Positions 23,883 through 34,301 of a DNA stretch of 64,000 nt are shown here, one piece after another. Source of the DNA: Xaviernesmea oryzae. Its GTDB lineage: Bacteria > Pseudomonadota > Alphaproteobacteria > Rhizobiales > Rhizobiaceae. Below the pieces are notes generated by a model. The model saw only the letters and a program-made list of their open reading frames with translations. It did not search any database and was not told where the DNA came from. The stretch lies in the NCBI RefSeq assembly GCF_900177415.1, contig NZ_FXAF01000006.1, positions 1,326,001 through 1,390,000 of the forward strand, given 5' to 3'. The stretch's first letter is position 1; each line of letters begins with the position of its first letter. The translations under genes were made by a program, and so were the position numbers.

Positions 23883-24740
23883 ATGACGAACATAGCTGCC
23901 GCAGCTCCGGCGCGGTGGCGATTGAAACAGCCGAGCATCATCCCGGGTTTCGGGCTGACGCTCGGTTTTTCGCTCGCCTACCTGTCGCTGATCATTCTCA
24001 TCCCCGTCGCCGGACTGTTCTGGCGAAGCGCCGAGCTGGGATGGGCCGGCTTCTTTGCGATCCTCGGCGACGAGCGGACGCTGAGGGCTCTCTACGTTTC
24101 GTTCGGGACCGCCTTGGCGGCGGCGCTTGTCAACGTGGTGTTCGGCACGCTTGTCGCATGGATGCTGAGCCGCTACAGCTTTCCCGGCCGCAAGCTCATC
24201 GATGCGATGGTCGATCTGCCTTTCGCTCTGCCGACCGCCGTTGCCGGTATCGCGCTGACAACTCTTTACGCGCCGCAGGGCTGGATCGGTTCGCTCTTCA
24301 TGCCTTTCCGCATCGCCTTCACGCCGCTTGGCATCGTCATAGCGCTGGTCTTCATCGGCTTGCCCTTCGTGGTGCGCACGGTTCAGCCCGTCATGGAGGA
24401 GATCGACCGGGAGATCGAGGAGGCGGCGGCGACGCTCGGCGCCAACCGTTTTCAGACGATCCGTCGCGTCCTTCTGCCGGGGCTGATGCCGGCGATCCTG
24501 ACCGGTTTCGCGCTCGCCTTCGCCCGCGGGGTCGGGGAATACGGCTCGGTCATCTTCATCGCCGGCAATATTCCTTACGTTTCGGAAATCGCGCCGCTCC
24601 TGATCGTCATCCGCCTGGAGGAGTTCAACTATGCGGGCGCCACGGCGATCGCCACCATCATGCTGATCATCTCCTTCCTGATGCTTCTCGTCATCAACCT
24701 GATCCAGGCCTGGAGCCGCAGGAGATATGGCAATGCCTGA
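23883..24740 (+). CDS. cysT: Sulfate ABC transporter permease CysT
   Basis: A 285-residue inner-membrane permease (also called CysU) with six predicted membrane helices. The EAA loop is [27 protein letters not shown] (about residues 177-203). It begins 14 bp after sbp and its stop lies a few bases past the first possible cysW start. Confidence 0.96.
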   Translation: MTNIAAAAPARWRLKQPSIIPGFGLTLGFSLAYLSLIILIPVAGLFWRSAELGWAGFFAILGDERTLRALYVSFGTALAAALVNVVFGTLVAWMLSRYSFPGRKLIDAMVDLPFALPTAVAGIALTTLYAPQGWIGSLFMPFRIAFTPLGIVIALVFIGLPFVVRTVQPVMEEIDREIEEAAATLGANRFQTIRRVLLPGLMPAILTGFALAFARGVGEYGSVIFIAGNIPYVSEIAPLLIVIRLEEFNYAGATAIATIMLIISFLMLLVINLIQAWSRRRYGNA

Positions 24741-25611
24741 CCAGCTCCGCTCCTCTTCCGCAACGTCGCCGGCCTTCCGCGATCCCGCCAGCGAAGGTCT
24801 GCTCGCCAAGGTTCTTCTGATCCTTCTGGGGCTCGCCTTCCTCGGCTTTTTCCTCGTCCTGCCGCTGGTCTCGGTTTTCGTCGAAGCCTTCCGCAACGGC
24901 TTCGGGGATTATTACGAGGCGTTGATCGAACCGGATGCGGCTGCCGCAATCCGCCTGACGCTTCTCGTCGCCGCGATCGCCGTGCCGCTCAACCTGGTCT
25001 TCGGGCTTGCCGCCTCCTGGGCGATCGCCAAGTTCGAGTTCAAGGGCAAGTCGTTCCTCATCACCCTGATCGACCTGCCGTTCTCCATTTCGCCGGTCAT
25101 CTCCGGCCTGGTCTACGTGCTCCTGTTCGGCGCCAACAGCGCGCTCGGGCCGTTCCTCAAGAGCTACGGCGTCGAGATCCTGTTCGCCGTGCCGGGCATC
25201 GTGCTCGCCACCGTCTTCGTCACCTTTCCCTTCGTGGCGCGCGAGCTGATCCCGCTGATGCAGGACCAGGGCACCGGCGACGAGGAAGCGGCGCTGTCGC
25301 TCGGCGCATCCGGCTGGCAGACCTTCTGGTACGTGACTCTGCCGAACATCAAATGGGGCCTGCTCTATGGCGTGCTCCTCTGCAACGCCCGCGCCATGGG
25401 CGAATTCGGCGCCGTCTCCGTCGTCTCCGGCCGCATCCGGGGGCTCACCAACACCATGCCGCTGCATGTCGAGATACTTTATAATGAGTATAACATGGTT
25501 GCGGCCTTCGCGGTGGCTTCGCTGCTCGCGTTCCTGGCGCTTGTCACGCTCGCGCTCAAAACATTTCTCGAACTTCGGTTCGGTGCCGGTGCTACCGGCG
25601 GCAGGCATTAA
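24733..25611 (+). CDS. cysW: Sulfate ABC transporter permease CysW
   Basis: A 292-residue partner permease with six predicted membrane helices and the EAA loop [27 protein letters not shown]. Two ATGs overlap the cysT end (24727 and 24733); the second has GGAG at proper distance and is chosen. The coding overlap suggests translational coupling with cysT. Confidence 0.96.
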   Translation: MPDQLRSSSATSPAFRDPASEGLLAKVLLILLGLAFLGFFLVLPLVSVFVEAFRNGFGDYYEALIEPDAAAAIRLTLLVAAIAVPLNLVFGLAASWAIAKFEFKGKSFLITLIDLPFSISPVISGLVYVLLFGANSALGPFLKSYGVEILFAVPGIVLATVFVTFPFVARELIPLMQDQGTGDEEAALSLGASGWQTFWYVTLPNIKWGLLYGVLLCNARAMGEFGAVSVVSGRIRGLTNTMPLHVEILYNEYNMVAAFAVASLLAFLALVTLALKTFLELRFGAGATGGRH

Positions 25612-25619
25612 GAGGTCCT

Positions 25620-26657
25620 ATGGAAGTCACCATCAGCAATATCCGCAAGGAGTTCGACCGTTTCCCGGCGCTGAACGACGTCTCGCTCAAGATCGCCTCC
25701 GGCGAGCTGATCGCGCTGCTCGGCCCCTCCGGCTCGGGCAAGACGACGCTTCTGCGCCTGATCGCCGGGCTCGATTTCCCGACGGACGGCAAGATCTTCT
25801 TCGGCGAGGAGGATGCTTCGCACCGCTCGGTGCAGGAGCGCAATGTCGGCTTCGTCTTCCAGCACTATGCGCTCTTCCGTCACATGACGGTCGCGGAGAA
25901 CATCAGTTTCGGCCTCAAGGTGCGTCCGTCCTCGGCCCGGCCGCCGAAGGCGGAGATCCGCCGCCGCGTCCTGGAACTCCTGGACATGGTCCAGCTCGGC
26001 GGTCTTGAAAAGCGCTACCCGCACCAGCTTTCCGGTGGGCAGCGCCAGCGCGTGGCGCTCGCCCGCGCCATGGCGATCGAGCCGCATATCCTGCTTCTCG
26101 ACGAGCCTTTCGGCGCTCTCGATGCGAAGGTACGCAAGGAACTGCGCCGCTGGCTGCGCGAATTCCACGATCGCACCGGCCACACGACGGTCTTCGTCAC
26201 GCATGACCAGGAAGAGGCGCTGGAACTCGCCGACCGCGTCGTCGTCATGAGCCAGGGCAGGATCGAGCAGGTCGGCTCGGCGGACGACGTCTACGACCGC
26301 CCGGGTTCGCCCTTCGTGTTCTCCTTCATCGGAGAGTCCTCGCAGCTTCCGATCGAGGTCAAGGGCGGCACGGTGCTCTTCCAGGGGCAGCCGATCGGCA
26401 TTTCCGAAGCAGAGGAAGGGGCAGGAGAGCTGTTCTTCCGCCCCGAGGACGTGGTGCTCGTCGACGCGCCGGATGCACTGTTCGGCAAGGTGACCGCCTG
26501 CCGCCGTCTTGCCGGCACCCGCATTGCCGAGATCGACATCGCCAACGACGGACACGCGCCCTATCACGTCGAGGTGGAGGTGCCGCTCCATGCGCCGGTC
26601 GAACTGCGCAGCGAATTGCGCTTCCGCCCGACCCGCTGGAAGATCTTCCGGAAATAG
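25620..26657 (+). CDS. cysA: Sulfate/thiosulfate import ATP-binding protein
   Basis: A 345-residue ABC ATPase of the sulfate importer. Walker A is GPSGSGKTT (residues 35-43), the signature LSGGQRQR, Walker B ILLLDEPFGALD, and the switch histidine VTHDQEEA. A C-terminal regulatory (TOBE-like) domain of about 100 residues follows. It starts 8 bp after cysW with AGAGG upstream. Last gene of the sulfate uptake operon. Confidence 0.96.
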   Translation: MEVTISNIRKEFDRFPALNDVSLKIASGELIALLGPSGSGKTTLLRLIAGLDFPTDGKIFFGEEDASHRSVQERNVGFVFQHYALFRHMTVAENISFGLKVRPSSARPPKAEIRRRVLELLDMVQLGGLEKRYPHQLSGGQRQRVALARAMAIEPHILLLDEPFGALDAKVRKELRRWLREFHDRTGHTTVFVTHDQEEALELADRVVVMSQGRIEQVGSADDVYDRPGSPFVFSFIGESSQLPIEVKGGTVLFQGQPIGISEAEEGAGELFFRPEDVVLVDAPDALFGKVTACRRLAGTRIAEIDIANDGHAPYHVEVEVPLHAPVELRSELRFRPTRWKIFRK

Positions 26658-26666
26658 GCGTGTTCC

Positions 26667-26698
26667 GGCCCGCCGCGCTCCTCTGCGCGAGCGGGCCC
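26667..26698 (+). terminator. GC-rich hairpin after cysA
   Basis: GGCCCGC and GCGGGCC with inner GCGC/GCGC pairing form a stem 10 bp after the cysA stop. No T tract follows, so termination strength is unclear. Confidence 0.4.
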
Positions 26699-26798
26699 GG
26701 CGACGATGAACCGATATTCAATAAGGTGTGAAACCCCTGGTCATCGATGGCGGCTTCCACATCTTCGGGGATATGATCGCCGCAAAGGGAGAGCCGTC

Positions 26799-27182
26799 AT
26801 GTCCAGCCTTTCGATCGCCCGTATCCTTGCCGGAACTGCCATAGCCGCGGCCGTCGCCGGCTCTGCCGCCGCCCATCACGGTTGGTCCTGGGCCGAAGCC
26901 GACCAGGTAGAGCTCCGGGGCACCATACATTCGATTTCCTTCGCGCCCCCGCATCCGACGCTGGAAGTCCGTGCCGAAGACGGCGTCTGGCGCGTCGAAC
27001 TCGGCAATCCGAACCAGACGCAGCGGTCGGGCTTCGTTGAAGGCCAGGCGAAGGTCGGCGACGAGATCGTCGCCACCGGCAACCGGTCCGAGGACCGCAA
27101 CGAGAGGCGCATGAAGGCGGTGCGCATCGTCGTCGCCGGCAAGACCTTCGACATCTATCCGGAACGCATCCGGACGAACTGA
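26799..27182 (+). CDS. DUF6152 family periplasmic protein
   Basis: A 127-residue exported protein with signal peptide about 1-25 (cleavage near SAAAHHGW). The HHGW start of the mature protein and the following small beta-barrel-like domain are typical of DUF6152. The two adjacent histidines and tryptophan could bind a metal, but no function is established. The ATG at 26799 is supported by AAGGGAGAG upstream. It is followed 19 bp later by a DUF6644-type membrane protein, a frequent pairing. Confidence 0.85.
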   Translation: MSSLSIARILAGTAIAAAVAGSAAAHHGWSWAEADQVELRGTIHSISFAPPHPTLEVRAEDGVWRVELGNPNQTQRSGFVEGQAKVGDEIVATGNRSEDRNERRMKAVRIVVAGKTFDIYPERIRTN

Positions 27183-27201
27183 GCCAGGAACAGTATCCGA
27201 G

Positions 27202-27672
27202 ATGGAATTTCTCGCCCCGCTTGCCGAGACGCCGCTCGCGCGGGCGCTGATCTCGTCCTCGACCATCTATCTTCTGGTCAATGCCGCGCATATCCTCGGC
27301 ATCGGCATGCTGTTCGGTGCGATCCTGGCGCTCGACCTCCGGCTTCTGGGCCTCGCGCGGGCCATGCCGCTGCCGGCCACAGCCCTCTATCTTTCGCGCA
27401 TGGCCGGCGCGGGCGTCGTGCTCGCGATCGTCACCGGGCTCTGTCTCTTCACCGTCAAGCCGGTGGAATATGTCCGCAATCCGGCTTTCCTCTTCAAAGT
27501 GGGGCTGATCGCCCTCGGCCTCGTCAACGTGGCGGTCGTCCATTTCGGCGCGGGCTGGAAAGCGATGCTTGCGGGAGAAAAACCGAGCGCCGCCCTTCGC
27601 ATCTCCGCGGCATTTTCCACGCTGATCTGGATCGCTGCGGTGATCGCGGGGCGGTGGATCGGGTTTCTGTAA
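27202..27672 (+). CDS. DUF6644 family membrane protein
   Basis: A 156-residue protein with four predicted membrane helices (about 18-40, 58-80, 93-115, 132-152). LVNAAHILGIGMLFGAILALDLRLLG is typical of DUF6644/DUF2214-like proteins. The histidine in AAHILG might ligate haem, as in related cytochrome b-like proteins, but this is conjecture. Encoded in tandem with the DUF6152 gene, which suggests a joint envelope role. Confidence 0.85.
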   Translation: MEFLAPLAETPLARALISSSTIYLLVNAAHILGIGMLFGAILALDLRLLGLARAMPLPATALYLSRMAGAGVVLAIVTGLCLFTVKPVEYVRNPAFLFKVGLIALGLVNVAVVHFGAGWKAMLAGEKPSAALRISAAFSTLIWIAAVIAGRWIGFL

Positions 27673-27731
27673 GGCTGGTCTAATAACTATTTAGTGCATA
27701 TCATGATGTTGTTTGATGCCGGAGGCTGACT

Positions 27732-27947
27732 TTGCAAACCGTTGTCGAGTTGAATGACGCTGAAATCGAAGCTTTGGATCGGCTGGCGCAAAAGGAAAAC
27801 GTGCCGCGCTCTGCTTTGATCGAGCAGGCGGTCCGTGTTTTCTTGCAGAAAAGGAAGAAGCAGAAGCAGGCGGATGCATTCGGCCTTTGGGGAGATCGTG
27901 TCGTTGACGGCCTGGCTTTTCAGGAAAAAGTCCGGAACGAATGGTGA
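27732..27947 (+). CDS. Ribbon-helix-helix antitoxin (VapB-like)
   Basis: A 71-residue CopG/RHH-type antitoxin: strand MQTVVELND, helices IEALDRLAQ and RSALIEQAVRVFLQKR, then a charged tail that would wrap the toxin. Start codon is TTG with GGAGG 6 nt upstream. It overlaps the start of a PIN-domain toxin gene (ATG 27941). The antitoxin frame looks intact, whereas the toxin is frameshifted. Confidence 0.8.
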   Translation: MQTVVELNDAEIEALDRLAQKENVPRSALIEQAVRVFLQKRKKQKQADAFGLWGDRVVDGLAFQEKVRNEW

Positions 27948-28313
27948 AGGCACTTCTCGACACGAATATTGTCGTGGACTATCTCAACTCGATTCCCGAG
28001 GGGCGTGAGGAATTCGAGAAGTACGAAGATCCGAGTATTAGCGTTGGAACCTGGATGGAGGTCTTGATTGGCGTCCCTCCGGATTTGGCGGAATGCGACC
28101 CGCGAATTCTTGAATAGCCTGGATGTGATCCCGATTGATGATGCTGTTGCCGAGCGGGTCATTCTCCTCAGGCAGAAGCGCAAAATGAAGCTGCCGGATG
28201 CGATCATCTGGGCAAGCGCGGACGTCCATTCCATGCTGCTTGTTACGCGAAATACGAAAGATTTTCCGGACAACCTCCCAGGCATTCGCATCCCTTACAT
28301 ATTGCACCACTGA
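27941..28313 (+). pseudogene. VapC-type PIN-domain toxin, frameshifted
   Basis: The N-terminal half reads from ATG 27941 (or GTG 27944) as VKALLDTNIVVDYLNS and stops at 28116. The C-terminal half continues in another frame from about 28068 (FLNSLDVIPIDDAVAERV, LPDAIIWASAD, TRNTKDFP) to the stop at 28311-28313. The first PIN aspartate (DTN) and the later D residues are therefore on two frames. The total span of 373 nt is one more than a multiple of three, so a single extra base near 28060-28090 explains the break. Either a true pseudogene or a sequencing error. Confidence 0.8.
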
Positions 28314-29966
28314 TCACCGATCGCTCACCGCCGCCCGCGGGTTGACCCAGGGCTCCTGGTTGCTGCGCGGCAGCGGCTGCTTGCCGAGGATATGGTCGGC
28401 TGCCTTCTCGCCGGTCATGATCGACGGGCCGTTCAGGTTGCCGTAGGTCACGTGCGGGAAGATCGAGCTATCCGCGACGCGCAAGCCCTCGACGCCGATC
28501 ACCCGGCATTCCGGATCGACCACGGCGAGAGGATCGTCCGCCCGGCCCATGCGGCAGGTGCCGCAGGGGTGATAGGCGCTTTCCAGGTGCTCGCGCAGGA
28601 AGGCGTCGATCTCGTCGTCCGTCTGCACCTTCTCGCCTGGCTGGATTTCCGGGCCGCGATAGGGATCGAAAGCTGTCTGCGAAAAGATTTCGCGCGTCAG
28701 CCGCACGCAATGGCGGAATTTCTCCCAGTCCTCCGGATGGCTCATATAGTTGAAGCGCAGCACCGGATCGGCCTTCGGATCGGGCGAACGAAGCGTCACG
28801 CTGCCGCGCGATTTCGAGAGATTGTAGCCCACATGAACCTGGAATCCGTGGGTATTGGCGGCCGCGCGCCCGTCATAGGAGATCGCCACGGGGAGGAAAT
28901 GGTACTGGATGTCCGGCTGCTTCAGCCCGGGCGCGGAGCGCAGGAAGGCGCAGGCCTCGAACTGGTTGGAGGCGCCGAGCCCGCCCTTGGAAAGCAGCCA
29001 TTGCGCGCCGGCCACACCCTGCCAGAACCAGGGAAGCCAGGAATAGAGCGAGACCGGCTTCAGCGAGATCTGCTGGAAGTAGAATTCCATATGATCCTGC
29101 AGGTTGGCGCCGACGCCCGGCCGGTCGGCCTTCACCTCGATGCCCATTTCCTTGAGATGCGCTGCCGGACCGATCCCGGAGAGCATCAGCAGTTTCGGCG
29201 AGTTGAAGGCGGAGGCGGAGACGATGACCTCGCGGTTCGCGCGGATGATTTCGGTCACGCCCCGCCGCTCGATCTCGACGCCAACCGCGCGGCCGTTCTC
29301 GATCACGATCCTGTTCGCAAACCCGTGGACCAGTTCGACATTCGGCCGTTTCAACGCGGGCTTCAGATAGGCATTGGCCGCGGACCAGCGGCGGCCGCGA
29401 TGGATGGTCTGCTCCATCAGCCCGAAGCCTTCCTGCTTCGAACCGTTGTAGTCGTCGGTCAGTTCGAAACCGGCTTGGCTGCCGGCCTGGATGAAGGCGT
29501 GAAAAAGCGGGTTCTTCACCGGCCCGCGCTTGACATGCAGCGGCCCGTCGGTGCCGCGCCAGCCTTCCTCGCCGCCCTCGGAATTCTCCATCCGCTTGAA
29601 ATAGGGAAGCACGTCCGCATAGGCCCAGCCGGTCGCGCCGAGCTCTTCCCAGCGGTTATAGTCTTCCGCATGGCCGCGGACATAGACGAGGCCGTTGATG
29701 GAGGACGACCCGCCGATCACCTTGCCGCGCGGCGCCGTGATCCTGCGGTTGTTGAGATTGGGCTCGGGTTCGGAGAGATAGCCCCAGTTGTAGCGCTTCA
29801 TGCTCATCGGCCAGGCCAGCGCGCCGGGCATCTGGATGAACGGCCCGAAATCCGAGCCGCCCGCCTCGATGACGATCACCGAATGCCTGCCGTCCTCCGA
29901 CAGGCGATAGGCCATGGCGGAGCCCGCCGAGCCCGAACCGATGATGACGAAATCTGCCTGAAGCAT
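28314..29966 (-). CDS. betA: Choline dehydrogenase
   Basis: A 550-residue GMC oxidoreductase. The N-terminal FAD motif is [17 protein letters not shown], with GMC signatures [20 protein letters not shown] (about 80-99) and the later [13 protein letters not shown]. The active-site region contains HPCGTCRMG and [15 protein letters not shown]. It oxidises choline to betaine aldehyde (and onward) at the inner membrane. Last gene of betC-betB-betA, separated from betB by a RIME-like element. The stop directly abuts the VapC remnant. Confidence 0.96.
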   Translation of the reverse strand: MLQADFVIIGSGSAGSAMAYRLSEDGRHSVIVIEAGGSDFGPFIQMPGALAWPMSMKRYNWGYLSEPEPNLNNRRITAPRGKVIGGSSSINGLVYVRGHAEDYNRWEELGATGWAYADVLPYFKRMENSEGGEEGWRGTDGPLHVKRGPVKNPLFHAFIQAGSQAGFELTDDYNGSKQEGFGLMEQTIHRGRRWSAANAYLKPALKRPNVELVHGFANRIVIENGRAVGVEIERRGVTEIIRANREVIVSASAFNSPKLLMLSGIGPAAHLKEMGIEVKADRPGVGANLQDHMEFYFQQISLKPVSLYSWLPWFWQGVAGAQWLLSKGGLGASNQFEACAFLRSAPGLKQPDIQYHFLPVAISYDGRAAANTHGFQVHVGYNLSKSRGSVTLRSPDPKADPVLRFNYMSHPEDWEKFRHCVRLTREIFSQTAFDPYRGPEIQPGEKVQTDDEIDAFLREHLESAYHPCGTCRMGRADDPLAVVDPECRVIGVEGLRVADSSIFPHVTYGNLNGPSIMTGEKAADHILGKQPLPRSNQEPWVNPRAAVSDR

Positions 29967-30008
29967 GTCAGTTCTCTCCAGACCGTTTCTCTATGTCGTG
30001 CCGTGTCA

Positions 30009-30200
30009 GCCCCCCTCTGGCCTCTTGAGCCTGTGTCGAAGGGCGGCCATCTCCCCCACGGGTGGGGAGATTGGATGGGTGCACTGGCTTCCCCAAACAA
30101 AAAGCCGCGGCAGCGAGCGCACCGTTCACGTGACGGGAAGGCCGAGCGGCCTGTGATCTCCCCACCTGTGGGGGAGATGGCCGGCAGGCCAGAGGGGGGC
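30009..30200. repeat. RIME-like composite palindromic element (between betB and betA)
   Basis: The ends are a perfect 15-bp inverted repeat, GCCCCCCTCTGGCCT (30009-30023) and its complement (30186-30200). Inside are two mirrored palindromes of the CATCTCCCC-CAC-GGGGAGAT type. Similar elements lie at 41876-42019 and 53231-53412. RIME elements are known from Rhizobium and Sinorhizobium intergenic regions. Confidence 0.8.
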
Positions 30201-30227
30201 GATCTTGAGCGACGGCCATGGTGAACA

Positions 30228-31691
30228 TCAATACGGCGCCTCGACCGGCCCCATGCCCACATAGACGGTCTTCAATTCCGAATAATGCTCCAGCGCCGCG
30301 AGCGAGTTCTCCCGTCCGAAACCGGATTGTTTCGAACCGCCGAAGGGGATTTCCACCGGGCAGAGATTGTAGCTGTTGATCCACAACGTACCGGCCTGAA
30401 GTTGGTCCACCACCCGGTGTCCGCGCGTCAGGTCCGCGGTGAACACACCGGCCGAAAGGCCGAATTCGGTGGCATTGGCCCGTGCGATCGCTTCCTCTTC
30501 GTCGTCGAAATCGAGCACGCACATGACCGGCCCCAAAATCTCTTCCCGCGCGATGGTCATCCCGTCCGTGACGTCGGCAAATACGGTCGGCTGCACGTAA
30601 TAGCCTTCGCCCGTCACGTGGTTCGGAATGCCGCCGCCGGTGACGAGCGCCGCCCCCTCGGCCTTGCCCTTGTCGATATAGGAAAGCACCTTCTGCCGCT
30701 GGTCGAAGGAGATCATCGGCCCGAGCTGCGTCGCCTCGTCCATCGGATCGCCGATAATGATCTTCTCCGTCCGCTCCTTCAGCCGCGACAGGAACTCCTC
30801 CTTCACGCCGCGTGCCACGAAGACCCGCGTGCCGTTGGAGCAGACCTGGCCGGTCGAATAGAAATTGCCGAGCATCGCGCCGCCGATGGCGCTATCGAGA
30901 TCGGCATCCTCGAAGACGATCAGCGGCGATTTGCCTCCGAGTTCCATCGTCACGTGCTTGAGGCGGCCGGCGGCGGCCGCGGCCACCTTGCGGCCCGTCG
31001 GTACCGAGCCGGTCAGCGAAACCTTTGCCACGTCGGGATGGTTGACCAGCAGCGGCCCGGTATTCCGGTCGCCCTGGATGACGTTGTAGAGTCCCTTGGG
31101 AAGCCCGGCTTCCACCAGGATTTCGGCAATCTTCAGCGCCCCGAGCGGCGTATTTTCCGAAGGTTTGAAGACCATCGCATTGCCGGCGGCAAGCGCCGGC
31201 GCGCCTTTCCAGCAGGCGATCTGCTGCGGATAGTTCCAGGCGCCGATGCCCACGCAGACGCCGAGCGGCACGCGCTTGGTATAGGCGAAGTCGCGGCCGA
31301 GCGGGATGTAGTCGCCGTTGAGGCCTGCGGCGATCACGCCGCCGAAGAATTCGAAACTGTCCGCCCCCGAGGTCGGGTCGGCGACGATCGTCTCCTGGAT
31401 CGGCTTGCCGGTGTCGAGCGTCTCCAGTTCGGAAAGCTCGCGGTTCCTCTCGCGCATGATCTCGGCTGCACGTTTCAGGATGCGGCCGCGCGCCGTTGGG
31501 CTCATGGCGGCCCATTCCGGCTGGGCGCGCTTGGCCGCGGCGATCGCCTTCTCGACGATCGCGGGTGTCGCCGCATGCAGCCGGGCGATGACCTCGCCGG
31601 TCGCCGGATAGAGGCTTTCGATGACGGTGCCGTCTTCGTCCTCGACATATTCGCCGTCGATGAAGTGGCTGGCGATCGGCTGGGCTTTCAT
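30228..31691 (-). CDS. betB: Betaine-aldehyde dehydrogenase
   Basis: A 487-residue NAD(P)-dependent aldehyde dehydrogenase. The general-base glutamate is in [16 protein letters not shown], and the catalytic cysteine in [12 protein letters not shown]. The cofactor loop is [31 protein letters not shown] near the C-terminus is typical of betaine aldehyde dehydrogenases. It converts betaine aldehyde to glycine betaine. It begins 1 bp after the betC stop, so the two are co-transcribed. Confidence 0.96.
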   Translation of the reverse strand: MKAQPIASHFIDGEYVEDEDGTVIESLYPATGEVIARLHAATPAIVEKAIAAAKRAQPEWAAMSPTARGRILKRAAEIMRERNRELSELETLDTGKPIQETIVADPTSGADSFEFFGGVIAAGLNGDYIPLGRDFAYTKRVPLGVCVGIGAWNYPQQIACWKGAPALAAGNAMVFKPSENTPLGALKIAEILVEAGLPKGLYNVIQGDRNTGPLLVNHPDVAKVSLTGSVPTGRKVAAAAAGRLKHVTMELGGKSPLIVFEDADLDSAIGGAMLGNFYSTGQVCSNGTRVFVARGVKEEFLSRLKERTEKIIIGDPMDEATQLGPMISFDQRQKVLSYIDKGKAEGAALVTGGGIPNHVTGEGYYVQPTVFADVTDGMTIAREEILGPVMCVLDFDDEEEAIARANATEFGLSAGVFTADLTRGHRVVDQLQAGTLWINSYNLCPVEIPFGGSKQSGFGRENSLAALEHYSELKTVYVGMGPVEAPY

Positions 31692-31692
31692 C

Positions 31693-33222
31693 TCATTCGC
31701 CTCTTGGATAACGCTTCGATTCCTCGAGATTGTCGAGGTTCATGTGGTTGCGCATATAGCGCTCGGAAGCCTTTTGCAGAGGCTGGTGATCCCACGGGTA
31801 ATAGGCGCCGTTTCTGAGCGCCTCGTAGACCACCCAGCGGCGCGCCTGGCTTTCGCGCACGGCCGCGTCGAATTCCTGCATGTTCCAGTGTGCCGCCCGC
31901 ATGTCCCTGAACGCCTGAAGAATGTCGGCATGCTGGGGAGCCTCCGCCAGGTTGGTCAGTTCGAGCGGATCGGTTTCGAGATCGAAAAGCTGCTCGGGAT
32001 CGAGCTCGCAATGGATATATTTCCATTTGCCCTCGCGGATGGCGACAAGCGGCGCATAGGAAGCTTCCGCCGCATATTCCATCAGCACCGGGCTGGTGCG
32101 GCTGTGGCCCTCCATGATCGGCTTCAGGCTTTCGCCGTCCGTCCAGGGCTTTATCTCGTCAATGGAAATGCCGGCGAGATCGCAGAGCGTCGGCGTCACG
32201 TCGAGGTTGGAGACAGGCGCCATATGCAGGGCAGGGGTGATGCCGGGGCCGGCAATCATCAGCGGCACGCGCGCCGAGCCTTCGAAGAAGTTCATCTTGA
32301 ACCAGAGGCCGCGTTCGCCCAACATGTCGCCGTGGTCGGAGCAGAACAGGATCAGCGTATCGTCCAGCATCCGCGTGCGCGAAAGCGTATCGATGAGTTC
32401 GCCGACCTTCTCGTCGATATAGGAAATGTTGGCGAAATAGGCCCGGCGCGAGCGGCGGATGTTCTCTTCCGTGACCTCGAAATTCTTGTAATCGCAGGAG
32501 AAGATGATCCGCTGCGAATGCGGGTCCTGCTGTTCGATCGGAATTTCCCCGATGTCGGGAGCCAAGTGCCCGCAATCCTCGTAGAGGTTCCAGAACTTCT
32601 TCCGCGCCACATAGGGGTCGTGCGGGTGGGTGAAGGAGACGGTGAGACACCACGGCCGCCGGCTCTCGTCGTCGTTCTCGCGCGAAAGCTGGTAGAGCTT
32701 CTGGTTGGCGAGGAAGGCGACCTCGTCGTCGTATTCCATCTGGTTGGTGATCTCGGCGACGCCGGCGCCGGTGACGGAGCCGAGATTGTGATACCACCAG
32801 TCGATCCGCTCGCCCGGTTTGCGGTAGTCGGGCGTCCAGCCGAAATCGGCGGGATAGATGTCGGTCGTCAGCCGCTCCTCGAAGCCGTGGAGCTGGTCCG
32901 GCCCGACGAAATGCATCTTGCCGGACAGCGCGGTGTAATAGCCGGCGCGGCGCAGGTGATGCGCGAAGGTCGGGATCGAGGAGACGTATTCGGCGGCGTT
33001 GTCGTAGACGCGCGTGCGGCTCGGCAACTGCCCGGCCATGAAGGAGGCGCGAGCCGGCGCGCAAAGCGGCGAGGAGGTATAGTTGTTGGCGAACCGCGCC
33101 GAGCGGGCCGCGAGCGCCTTCAGGTGCGGCGCATGCAGCCAGGCGGCCGGCCCGTCCGGAAACAGCGTGCCGTTCAGCTGGTCGACCATGACGATGAGGA
33201 TATTCGGCTTGGTCATGCGCAT
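31693..33222 (-). CDS. betC: Choline-sulfatase
   Basis: A 509-residue type I sulfatase. The formylglycine motif CxPxR is seen as LCAPARASF (about residues 53-61). N-terminal metal ligands are in [11 protein letters not shown], and the second metal site in [13 protein letters not shown]. The C-terminal extension ending [15 protein letters not shown] is typical of choline sulfatases. It hydrolyses choline-O-sulfate to choline and sulfate, feeding betA/betB and linking osmoprotection to the sulfur genes nearby. ATG 33222 is given, with a possible later start at MTK. The usual repressor gene betI is not adjacent. Confidence 0.95.
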   Translation of the reverse strand: MRMTKPNILIVMVDQLNGTLFPDGPAAWLHAPHLKALAARSARFANNYTSSPLCAPARASFMAGQLPSRTRVYDNAAEYVSSIPTFAHHLRRAGYYTALSGKMHFVGPDQLHGFEERLTTDIYPADFGWTPDYRKPGERIDWWYHNLGSVTGAGVAEITNQMEYDDEVAFLANQKLYQLSRENDDESRRPWCLTVSFTHPHDPYVARKKFWNLYEDCGHLAPDIGEIPIEQQDPHSQRIIFSCDYKNFEVTEENIRRSRRAYFANISYIDEKVGELIDTLSRTRMLDDTLILFCSDHGDMLGERGLWFKMNFFEGSARVPLMIAGPGITPALHMAPVSNLDVTPTLCDLAGISIDEIKPWTDGESLKPIMEGHSRTSPVLMEYAAEASYAPLVAIREGKWKYIHCELDPEQLFDLETDPLELTNLAEAPQHADILQAFRDMRAAHWNMQEFDAAVRESQARRWVVYEALRNGAYYPWDHQPLQKASERYMRNHMNLDNLEESKRYPRGE

Positions 33223-33297
33223 GGTCCTTTAATGGCCCAATCAGCATATGGTGGATCGAAGCTGCTGCCCACGGCGGACATGTTCACACAGCTCGTC

Positions 33298-33454
33298 TGT
33301 GGGCAGATCCTCGGGACAAGCCCGAGGATGACGGAGTGTATGGCGCGGGCTGGCAGGACAAGAGCCGTCGCAACTTGCTCAAGGCTCTCCATAAGGACCT
33401 GAGGCACGATCTCTCCGCCGTCATCCTCGGGCTTGTCCCGAGGATCTGTCCACA
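33298..33454. repeat. Composite inverted repeat (GTCATCCTCGG family)
   Basis: The arms 33304-33334 and 33418-33448 are a perfect 31-bp inverted repeat, extending to about 37 bp (33298 and 33454) with one mismatch. Each arm itself contains the palindrome CCTCGGG-ACAAG-CCCGAGG. The rest of the 33223-33716 gap holds no convincing gene. Confidence 0.85.
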
Positions 33455-33716
33455 AACACTGCTGGAGATAGACCGCGATGTCGTACGTGCTAACCCTACC
33501 CCCGAGGCGAAGCATTGGTATGCATTGCCGTCCTGCTGTGACCATATTGAAATCGCCTTAGATTCCCTCAGCAAATTGAGTTATTTTCGATCTCGACGGC
33601 AATCAAGAATGGTTTGCGAACCTTCCTGTTCCAAAAGCGCGCCGTTGACCTCCGTCAAGCCTGCTCCACATCTTATCCGATAGCTTCGGGTAAGGCTTTG
33701 CGGAAAGGGGATGGAC

Positions 33717-34301
33717 ATGACATTCGGTCTGGACACGCCGTCGATCTCGATGGTTCGCGATAAATGGGGCTGGTTTCTCGCCCTCGGCATTCTTCTTCTC
33801 GTCTTCGGCATCATCGCTTTCGCCAATCTCTTCGTGGCGACGGTCGCTTCGGTCTTCTATATCGGCATGATGATGCTGATCGGCGGCGTCGCCTATCTCG
33901 TCCATGCCTTTCAGGTGAAGGGCTGGGAGCAGATCCTGTTCTGGGCCTTGAGCGGTGTCCTTTATACCATTGCCGGCCTGCTCGCCTTCTGGAATCCGGC
34001 CCTGACGGCGGTCGTGCTGACCTTCCTCATGGCGGTGGCGCTCGTGGTCGCCGGCATTTTCCGCCTCTGGGTCGGCTTCAGGATGCGACCGATGAAGGGC
34101 TCCGGCTGGGTCATCGTGGGCGGCGTCGTCACCGTCCTGGCCGGCCTGATCATCGCCATCGGCTGGCCGGTCAACAGCCTTTGGATATTGGGGCTTTTCC
34201 TGGCGATCGACCTCATCATGCAGGGATGGGCGCTGGTTGCGGTGGCACTTGCCGCAAGAAGCGGTGGAGTTGCGCCCCAGGTTGCCGATAAGTCTTTATA
34301 A
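33717..34301 (+). CDS. HdeD-family membrane protein
   Basis: A 194-residue protein with six predicted membrane segments in three related pairs, as in E. coli HdeD (acid resistance). The pattern WGWFLALGILLLVFGIIAF with repeated GG-x-x-Y-x-x-x-A motifs is typical. ATG 33717 is chosen over 33711 because AAGGGG lies at a proper distance from it. The physiological role in rhizobia is unclear, possibly acid or envelope stress. Confidence 0.88.
   Translation: MTFGLDTPSISMVRDKWGWFLALGILLLVFGIIAFANLFVATVASVFYIGMMMLIGGVAYLVHAFQVKGWEQILFWALSGVLYTIAGLLAFWNPALTAVVLTFLMAVALVVAGIFRLWVGFRMRPMKGSGWVIVGGVVTVLAGLIIAIGWPVNSLWILGLFLAIDLIMQGWALVAVALAARSGGVAPQVADKSL

Noticed and set aside
30009..30200. Possible CRISPR array from repeated CCCC/GGGG blocks
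   Set aside because: The units are mirrored palindromes without regular spacing, spacers or cas genes; they fit RIME-type elements.
28392..30224. 610-codon plus-strand frame opposite betA
   Set aside because: It is the antisense shadow of a clearly conserved betA. Long antisense frames are common in GC-rich DNA, and the translation is Arg/Ala/Gly-rich with no family similarity.
33213..33545. Minus-strand ORF upstream of betC that might have been betI
   Set aside because: Its sequence is largely the translated composite repeat, with no TetR helix-turn-helix.
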